Assembly (NCBI GenBank): GCA_013423385.1
Contig: BLZA01000017.1
Span: forward strand, 62,001 to 126,000
Length of the DNA: 64,000 nucleotides
DNA from: Naganishia liquefaciens
Taxonomy: Eukaryota > Basidiomycota > Tremellomycetes > Filobasidiales > Filobasidiaceae
Reading direction: 5' to 3'
The notes under the pieces are model-generated. The model was not told the DNA's origin. It ran no database searches and saw only the letters and a program-made list of their open reading frames with translations. This document shows, piece after piece, positions 57,465 to 64,000 of the stretch. Position numbers and translations under genes: made by a program. Every line of letters begins with the position of its first letter. The stretch's first letter is position 1.

Positions 57465-60012
57465 TCATGCCGTTGCCGGTACAAATCCTAATGGCTTGAC
57501 CATCTCGGGCTTGAGGTCCTTGACCGTATGTGCGCCAACGAGCGCCATCGCGGTGCAGATCTCCTTTTGCAAGACTGAAGGCAGCGAATGCCGTGAGCAG
57601 CGTAGCGAGCAAGAGGTGCATTCGACTTACTTTCTATGGTCTTGGCGCATCCTTCTTCGCCATGCGTTCCGTTTGCGTACAAGAATGCTCGACCGAGACC
57701 GACGCCCTTGGCGCCGAGAGCCAGAGCCTTGACCTAATCATTGCGCGTTCAGTGCGGAGACTCAATATGTGACCAATTGAGGAGCACATACGACATCCGT
57801 TCCATATTTGACACCGCCATCGACATAGACTTCCATCTTGTTGAACAGCTCGGGCTTTTGCTGGCGAATCTCCCAGAGGATGTCTATTGGCGCCGGAGCG
57901 CTGTGAGGGAGTTTGAGCGCAATCCCCAGAGAGATGAGAGGTGGGTCTTACAAGTTGAGCTGTCTGCCTCCATGGTTTGACTGACATGAAGATTAGCGGA
58001 TGTGACAAGCGAAAATGCGCAGCGCAGCTTACCAGAATGATACCCTCGACGCCATACTTCGCCGCTAGCTCGGCATCCTCGACGCATTGGATACCTGGGC
58101 CGAATCAGTACATGATCCTATTCCACCGCCCCGATACAAACCTTTGACCAATATCGGCAACTTCGTATTTTTCTGCCTCGGGCATCAGCATTCGTTGGCG
58201 GGCGCAAAGTAGAAAAGAGGCTGACCCTGATGAACGCAATATCTTCCCAGACGAGGTTATCATCTTGATACCCGGAAATAGCCTGGGCAATCCCGACAGG
58301 CGCGGCGGATTTATGCTTGTCATCCTTTGCCGACGGCGGAGCCTGTCCGTTGGAAACCAGCGTTCAATGTCTGTCTCATAGACAAGCTTCAAAGAGGAAA
58401 CGACTGACCTGTTCGACGACGCCCTTGGCACGGACGTCGAGCGTTCGGAAGCCAGAGACGGGCGCATCAACGGTGAACATGATGGCTTTACAGCCCAAGC
58501 CTTCCACCTTTTGCAACAGGCGCTCCGAGGCTGACGTTTTCCCAGATGAGCGTGAGTGGCGAAAATGAGGCGTCAAGCGGGGCCAAGACACTCACCGGAA
58601 CGATCCTTGTTGAGGTAGATCTGGAAGATTAGGTTCTGATCCTCTGTCTGCGCATCGACCATTTCCTCGAGACTGCAACTAGCATTCGCCGAAATCTATC
58701 CAAGACATCAACGCCTTGTTCCCGCCGGTCCGCCCTGCGAGAAGACGGAGGACTCACACCCTGGATGATCCCAGCCTTTCCAGCGGCACGCGTAATGTTT
58801 ACCTCGCCGAGCGGATGACCGAGTTTGGCCATGGCGGCGGGTGAGACGTAGATCGGAAGGGAGACGGGCATGCCGAGCATGGTGGACGAGGGGTCGACAT
58901 GGCGTGCTGAACGCAGGCTGAGGAGCGAGAGAAGGAAGCAGTTGGCAAAGTATTGTTTGAGTAAATTCGCGGTATGGAAAGGCTTGGGAAGGGCTTACAC
59001 GCGCGGCCGGAAGTAGTATCGTTTCCATGCGGCCTCGTTGTTGTGGAATGCTGCGAGCCATCACGCATCAGCGCAAGTTTCATGACAACCTCCACGAACC
59101 ACCGACTGACCCTCTTCGCTATCAGCTACCCGCACCATACCAAACACCATCAGTTCACTTCCAGACTAGCCGCCACCGAGAAAGACCCACCCGCACTGCG
59201 ATAATAAGCCCACGCCGTCTTGCTCAACACTTTCTCCGCCAACACCTCGAAATCCTCCAAGTTGACACACGCCTCGACGGGCGGCATATCTTCCCTTGCC
59301 GCGCGCACCCTCTTCTCGTCGGCCGTCAGCGGGCGCGGGGCTTTTGGTTTGACGGTCGTCGGATCAATGGGACCGAGGATCTGGGAAGGGTCGAGGTTGT
59401 CTTGAAGGGTGTTTGGCGGGTGCAGGGGCTTGAACACTTCCCTGTACCGGAGCGTCAGTGTCGGCTCCTCTTAGCACGCCTGCTATTGAGAAGAACGTAC
59501 GTCGCGTCGTCTCCTGCGTGTTGCAGTATCACTCCAGCTCCACCGGGATGCATCCCCAAGAAATCCGTCACATCGTACACCATGCCCTGAAGCGCTTTCA
59601 TTCAGCTGGAATTTCCATTTTTCTGGCAAGAAAACATGGCACATACCTCGATGACGACCCAGCAATCGTCGCGCGTGTTGTGCAGTGCGACTTCGCTCAT
59701 CGGGATGAGCTTTTGGCCCGAAGGCTGAAGGGTGCCTTCATCGTCCTCCCCTGCAGCGGGTTGCGCATCAAGGGCGATAGGCGTCCACGTTTGGGCGATC
59801 AGTGCGAGCTGTGGATGGGGAGGATCTTTAGTCATGTTGTGTGAAGGAAAGACCAAAGGTGCAAAACGTACGGCGATGCTCGTGCCTATGGCTGCGGCGT
59901 AGTAATTGCCCGTGCGACGTGAGACGGCCGTGCGAGTGGCGTACGACCGTGTAGCGCGAAGCGGACGAGCTAGTGCTTGGCGGAGAATAGGACGAGCAGC
60001 GCGGAGCGACAT
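57465..60012 (-). CDS. CYB2: Flavocytochrome b2, L-lactate:cytochrome c oxidoreductase
   Basis: Mitochondrial intermembrane-space enzyme that oxidises L-lactate to pyruvate with FMN and passes electrons through its b5-type heme to cytochrome c. The N-terminus (MSLRAARPILRQALARPLRA) is an Arg/Ala-rich presequence followed by a hydrophobic sorting stretch (YYAAAIGTSIAVRFAPLVF). The cytochrome b5 domain has LHNTRDDCWVVIEG, VYDVTDFLGMHPGGAGVIL with the heme-ligand HPGG, and a second His in FKPLHPP. The FMN domain follows with MPVSLPIYVSPAAMAKLGHP, NLIFQIYLNKDR, GCKAIMFTVDAPV, CVEDAELAAKYGVEGIIL and SNHGGRQLN (catalytic His) on a 29-nt exon at 57980-57952. Next come VYVDGGVKYGTDV and the end MALVGAHTVKDLKPEM, with stop TGA at 57467-57465. 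More than ten short introns interrupt it; I did not fix every border. Both domain order and content match yeast Cyb2. Confidence 0.92.
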
Positions 60013-60234
60013 GGTGGATGTAGTCTAGGACGCGAACCTTGCCATTCCAACTTTCTTGGTAGCCAACGAGCGACAAGTTATATCGCGAACCGCCCACGCG
60101 ATCCCCTCGCCGGTCCGGGAATCCGGGTCAAGTCACGTGACACCCAAACTCGCCGAGCCAAGTTGAACCGCTCCTCTCCCCGCGTCGTGTCTCGTCGCCG
60201 ACATGTCGGAAGAGCCCAAAGCCCCCAACCGGTG
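60013..60234. promoter_or_regulatory. Divergent promoter CYB2 / PPT2-like
   Basis: 222 bp between two opposite start codons of genes whose products are both expected in mitochondria. A short upstream frame (ATG at 60203, nine codons after it, stop TGA at 60233-60235 overlapping the ATG of the next gene) precedes the PPT2-like start and could act as an upstream ORF. Binding sites were not identified. Confidence 0.5.
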
Positions 60235-60423
60235 ATGATTCTCGGCATCGGGGTCGATATACTGCACCTCGCGAGACTGCGCGGTGTGATTGCCCGTCGA
60301 GGCGCAGACAAGGTCGCCCGGCGGATCTTGAGTGAGCGGGAATGGGAAGGGTTTCGTGCGATCGGCAACGCTGAGAAGGGGGACGTCATCGCGGAGCAGA
60401 CCCAATTCCTTGGCACGAGGTGA

Positions 60424-60492
<69 letters not shown>

Positions 60493-60791
60493 CTCTCGCC
60501 AAAATTACTATCCGCTGAAACGACCCCGCAAACAGGTGGGCCGCCAAAGAAGCTCTCTACAAGGCCGCGTACCCGACATACGTCCTGACGTGGAAACAAA
60601 TCACCCTGCTCAAAGACGCCCGCAAGCCCGTCCTCTCCATCACACCGAGGGCGCCGACGGAAGCGGAACGAACCATGAGAGCGGGGAGGGATGCGCCACA
60701 GGTGGATGGGGTGCATGAGAGGGTGCATGTCAGTCTGAGCCATGATGCTGGAGTGGTCGTGGCGTACGTCGTGCTGGAGGGCCTGCCGTAG
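60235..60791 (+). CDS. PPT2: Holo-ACP synthase, mitochondrial-type phosphopantetheinyl transferase
   Basis: AcpS-type 4'-phosphopantetheinyl transferase that loads the prosthetic arm of coenzyme A onto acyl carrier protein; yeast Ppt2 serves mitochondrial fatty-acid synthesis. Two exons, 60235-60419 and 60536-60791, give 146 aa, a normal size. The N-terminal motif MILGIGVDILHLARL has the Mg-binding Asp, and RWAAKEALYKAAYPTY (rebuilt across the intron) has the second Mg-binding Glu. VHVSLSHDAGVVVAYVVLEG is the C-terminal core. No presequence is evident at this start. The upstream ATG at 60203 is in another frame. The 116-nt intron contains a (CT)31 tract. Confidence 0.92.
60427..60488. repeat. 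(CT)31 microsatellite in intron
   Basis: 62-bp uninterrupted CT tract filling more than half of the PPT2-like intron, right after its donor site. It lies on the polypyrimidine-rich strand of the transcript. Confidence 0.97.
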
Positions 60792-61153
60792 GCCAAAGCG
60801 GGTTGGAGGGGTCGCTGTGACGTGTATCGATGGGCTGCATTGTCGTGGCTTGTATTCTCGGATATGGTTTGGTAGAGTTCCTTGTATCGCAGAATACCAG
60901 AATCTCAAAACTTTGGAAGCGCAAGTATACACCGCATCCTGGGCGGCTGTTTGCGTCGTCCAGATCGCCTGCACTGGCAGGACATCAAGGACTCGAGGCA
61001 AGAACATGAGCCCGCGCAGGTATTCATTCGCCACCGCGCTTGTCACGTGACGCGAAAGGAGGAGACGCGCGTGTGGTGATGACGAATCGAGCACGGTGAA
61101 CCCAACGTGTCCCTTCTGCACCGAGCAAGGCAGACCACAGGGAGGAGCCATTA
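60792..61153. other. Intergenic, PPT2-like to ataxin-3
   Basis: About 360 bp before the minisatellite. It should hold the PPT2 3' UTR and the ataxin-3 promoter. A long minus-strand frame crosses it only because the (CT)n tract and the minisatellite are free of stops. Confidence 0.6.
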
Positions 61154-61223
61154 GCCACCAGCCACCAGCCACCAGCCACCAGCCACCAGCCACCAGCCAC
61201 CAGCCACCAGCCACCAGCCACCA
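61154..61223. repeat. 7-bp minisatellite, ten copies
   Basis: Ten perfect copies of GCCACCA, ending 13 bp before the ataxin-3 ATG at 61237, so probably in its 5' UTR or core promoter. Confidence 0.95.
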
Positions 61224-61236
61224 GTCCTTCCAAGCC

Positions 61237-63004
61237 ATGGATCTCGTACCCTGTAAGCCCTCGCACCCCGGAGACCCTGCGCATCGGCCAAGCCCCGTTG
61301 TCTAGACATCTATCATGAAGTGCAAGACCGCGACGGGTCCATGCTCTGTAAGCCGTTCCGCGCTTTACGATAGGGCCTCGCTGACCATCCCCTTTGCTCC
61401 AGGCGCTCAGCATTGCTTGTGCGTCTATTCTCTCATCATGTTGTCTCTCTGCTGACCGCTCTTCTCTCAGGAACAACCTCCTGCAGCAAAACCTCTACAC
61501 GGCAATGGATCTGGCGGACATGGCAACAGAGTGAGTAGTTCCTCCTGGCATTTTCCTATTCGACTAATCACCTATCCAGTCTCGATCAAAGCGAAAATGC
61601 AACGCTCGGGATGACGGAGCAGCGCACACAAAGTCAGAATATGGACGATACCGGATTCTTTAGCATTTCCGTATTGGAAAAAGTGAGCGGCATTTAGTCT
61701 ATAGCTAGCATCTCGCGCTCATTCATTCGGTAGGCATTGCAAGTCTTCGATCTCAGTCTCGTAAGATGGAGAAGTCCCGAGATGGCAGAGTACCACGATC
61801 ATCCAGAGTGAGTTTGTGGTTTGCGCTCAAGCTGTTGGACATCTCGCTGACCCGTCTTGCAGGAACCAAGCCGCATTCGTGCTCAACCTCTCTTCCCATT
61901 GGCTCGCCGTTCGTCGATTCGCATCCTCTCCGAACCGATGGTACAATCTCAACAGCTTTCTCCAACACCCCGAATGGATCAGTCCTACGTATCTGACCAT
62001 GGTGCTTCAGCAAGCCGAGGAAGAAGGGTACAGCGTGTTCGTCGTCCGGAGTTTGGACGTGCATGCGGGACAACAAGAAGCGATGACGTTGTCGTTACTA
62101 CCGGAATGTCAGGCGGACCTGATCGGACTGGAAATTGGGGATCCATCGGGCAGAGAAAGCCACGCGACCAGTAAGCAAGCGCATCGTTACGTGACTGCGG
62201 GACTCTTCAATGGACCCCCCTTCTCCAGGCTCAACGTACGCCTCCGTCACCCGCTCCAACCTCCCCACATCCAGCTCCACCCCTCCTCAGCCGGCTCCCT
62301 CTGTCCCGGCCCCGGGCCTCGGACCTACAGACCCCACAGATCTCGTCGCCGCCTCGCTCGAACGCTCCCGCGCAAACCTCGAGCGATTCCAACGTCAGCA
62401 AGCCGCAGCCGTCGCACTCGACCCGCCCGTCGAGCGCGGATCGCGGAGACGGCGGCAGGCGGATGTGCCGGATCTGTTCGGGAATGAAGATGGGGATGAG
62501 GATGATGATGCGGATGTTCAGGTGGTCGAGACGCCTCGGCGGGAAAGGGAGGCACGGCTGCGGAGGGAAAGGGAGCGCGAGGAGCAAGAGATGGCGCGTG
62601 CGATTGCAGCGAGTCTTGCAGAGTCTGGACAGACCGCCGAAGGTGCACCTCGGGGAGGAGCCAACGACTTGATGGAGGAAGATGAAGAACTCGAAGACGA
62701 TGACGCTGGGGCATTCGATTTCCAACGCGAAGCTCGACTGTACGACGACGAAGACGCGCAGCTGCAGGCGGCGATTGATGCGTCGTTGCAGGAGCAGGCG
62801 TTGCCGGCAGATTGGAAGCCGCCGACGGTCGAGCCCGTTAAACGCAGCGCTGAAAGAGCGATCGAGCCGCAGCCTCAGCCGAAAGTCGACCCGGTCAAGG
62901 AGACCGTCGACGAGGAAGCAGAGGAAGAGGAGGAGGAGGAGCCGGTGGTGGAAGAGTTGTCGGCGGAAGAGTTGCGGCGGAAGCGGCTGGAGCGATTCAT
63001 GTAG
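61237..63004 (+). CDS. ATXN3: Ataxin-3-like Josephin deubiquitinase
   Basis: Cysteine deubiquitinase that trims polyubiquitin chains; in animals it acts with p97/Cdc48. Eight exons: 61237-61252, 61306-61347, 61403-61418, 61471-61530, 61580-61682, 61734-61807, 61863-62170, 62229-63004; 464 aa. The Josephin domain covers residues about 1-190: YHEVQDRDGSMLCAQHCLNN with catalytic Cys20, NMDDTGFFSISVLEKAL, and SHWLAVRRF with the catalytic His and RWYNLNSFL with the Asn. After a Ser/Pro linker come two ubiquitin-interacting motifs, EEQEMARAIAASLAESG and EDAQLQAAIDASLQEQA, then a Glu-rich tail ending RRKRLERFM. No polyglutamine is present. The codon for Cys20 is split by intron 2, and exons 1 and 3 are 16 nt each. 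Confidence 0.95.
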
Positions 63005-63134
63005 GACTTGTACCTGAAATATTACAGTCGAATCAAAGTCAAACAGCGGGGTATCCCTATACAACGTTGTGTCTATTTGGTGTCCGGAATTACAAAATTA
63101 TTCTTGCGCCTTTTCGATCATCATGCTCGCCTCA

Positions 63135-64000
63135 TCAATGTTCTCCTCGATCATCACCTGGGATATCAAATTCCGCCAAAAGATCGTCTGGCGGAGGCGC
63201 GCTCGGCAAGATCCATCGCTCGCCATCATCAATAAGATCCCAGATACCGTCATCCAGTCCCTCGATGGGTGTCGCTTCGCCTGAAGCAAAATCGAATGCA
63301 GCGGGCACAGGTAAGAGGGAATCGAACGCGTGGTTATTGAAAGGATTATCGACGGGCGCAACAGCTGACGTGTCAGCTGCATACGAACCAGGCGAGACTT
63401 CCCCCGACACGGGTTGCCCAGACGGCGTTGCGGCGCCAGACTTGGAGGGTTTTCGCCCGCTCGCTCGCCGGTGCAAGCTCTTCTCGATCTGAATCGTACG
63501 CGAACTCGGCGGCAAGACCAACTGATGCTTGGCGCCGTTCTTCGTTTGGATCGTTGAGACGGTGTTAATTGGGTTCGCCGTGCTCGGACCAGCTGGACGT
63601 GGCAGAATCGCTTTTGGCGTATGCGAGGTCGAGTGGGGCCTACTGGTGCTCGCTGATCGACTGAGTACACGGGGCTTTGCTGTCGCAGGCGCCGGAGCGG
63701 GAAGCGAGTCTGGTGGCGCTTGATCTGCCTTGTCCTGGGCACAACAGCTCTTCGGCTGGACGGGTGGCACTGCAGCAGGGCTCGATTGCGTGATATCAGA
63801 TCCAGGCGTCATTCGACCTCCTGCGTCGGATAGCGACGAATGCCGCGCTACGAGTTCCGGTCGACTCGCCGAAGTCGCTGCAGCGGCCTCGGTCACACTT
63901 GCGGATGGCCTTCGGCTGACTTCGACCTCCGTCTCTGCGGCACAGCATCCTCCTCGCACCGCGGGCGCATCGAGCGGGCCCAGTATATCCTTGAGCGAAG
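63135..64000 (-). CDS. Unrecognised protein, C-terminal part only
   Basis: Minus-strand frame open from the window edge to the stop at 63135, about 288 codons. It is Ser/Pro/Ala/Thr-rich and largely disordered, with two CC pairs in short acidic-neutral contexts (GGCCAAE, KSCCAQDK), a basic patch SLHRRASGRKPSK, and an acidic, aromatic C-terminus (IEGLDDGIWDLIDDGERWIL, then DDLLAEFDIPGDD) that resembles an activation domain. This would fit the tail of a transcription regulator, but the DNA-binding part, if any, lies outside the window. No family is claimed. The gene converges on ataxin-3 with 130 bp between stops. Confidence 0.6.
   Translation of the reverse strand, partial: SLKDILGPLDAPAVRGGCCAAETEVEVSRRPSASVTEAAAATSASRPELVARHSSLSDAGGRMTPGSDITQSSPAAVPPVQPKSCCAQDKADQAPPDSLPAPAPATAKPRVLSRSASTSRPHSTSHTPKAILPRPAGPSTANPINTVSTIQTKNGAKHQLVLPPSSRTIQIEKSLHRRASGRKPSKSGAATPSGQPVSGEVSPGSYAADTSAVAPVDNPFNNHAFDSLLPVPAAFDFASGEATPIEGLDDGIWDLIDDGERWILPSAPPPDDLLAEFDIPGDDRGEH

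Noticed and set aside
60078-61238. 386-codon minus-strand frame
   Set aside because: It is kept open by the (CT)n tract (Arg-Glu repeats) and the 7-bp minisatellite (Gly-Trp-rich repeats) and runs antisense to the PPTase gene.
1-64000. Search for LTR elements, DNA transposons, CRISPR arrays, rRNA and biosynthetic clusters
   Set aside because: No reverse transcriptase, integrase, transposase, long terminal repeats, spaced repeats or core biosynthetic enzymes were recognised in any frame; only simple repeats and one hairpin repeat were found.

Overview
This window comes from a nuclear fungal genome. Nearly every gene is split by short GT-AG introns, mostly 45-100 nt, and many introns show a CTRAY-type branch site close to the acceptor. 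The gene set (GCN1, OMA1, flavocytochrome b2, DCS1, UBR7, ataxin-3, a GT90/CAP10-type glycosyltransferase) is that of a basidiomycete. The intron density and the CAP10-like enzyme suggest a tremellomycete (Cryptococcus relatives), but I cannot fix the species. I saw no rRNA, tRNA, CRISPR array, LTR element or recognisable transposase.

Layout. 1-8.4 kb: 3' part of GCN1 (+). 9.5-11.3 kb: secreted amidase (+). 12.4-15.5 kb: divergent pair DCS1 (-) and UBR7-like E3 (+), in a region full of G homopolymers that ends at a 10-N gap. 15.5-19 kb: gene-poor, one orphan reading frame. 19-24.6 kb: three minus-strand genes in a row (TLC-domain membrane protein, OMA1, NADPH-type extended SDR reductase). 24.6-38.5 kb: looser block that looks poorer in GC. 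It holds orphan genes (two small membrane proteins and two tandem acidic paralogues), a long Pmp3-family protein, a PTC7-type PP2C phosphatase, a short Zn2Cys6 regulator and a 17-bp-stem hairpin repeat. 38.5-49.6 kb: large non-RD protein kinase (+), kelch protein (-), orphan basic protein (-), M1 aminopeptidase (-). 50.5-56 kb: GT90 enzyme (-) and F-box protein (+). 57.5-63 kb: CYB2 (-) and mitochondrial-type phosphopantetheinyl transferase (+), sharing a 222-bp divergent promoter, then ataxin-3 (+). 63.1-64 kb: C-terminal part of an unrecognised minus-strand gene.

Shared themes, all inferred from family knowledge: translation and mRNA turnover (GCN1, DCS1), ubiquitin signalling (UBR7, F-box, ataxin-3), mitochondrial function (OMA1, CYB2, PPT2, PTC7) and proteolysis (OMA1, M1 aminopeptidase). 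There is no operon-like logic, as expected for a fungus.

I found no convincing new multi-gene system. The most distinctive signal is gene architecture. Several conserved enzymes contain very small internal exons: 5 nt in the TLC gene, 10 nt in the aminopeptidase, 15 nt in OMA1, 16 nt in ataxin-3, 29 nt in CYB2. Some of these carry catalytic residues, and two introns use GC-AG boundaries. These exons were deduced by keeping frame and family motifs, so transcript data should test them.
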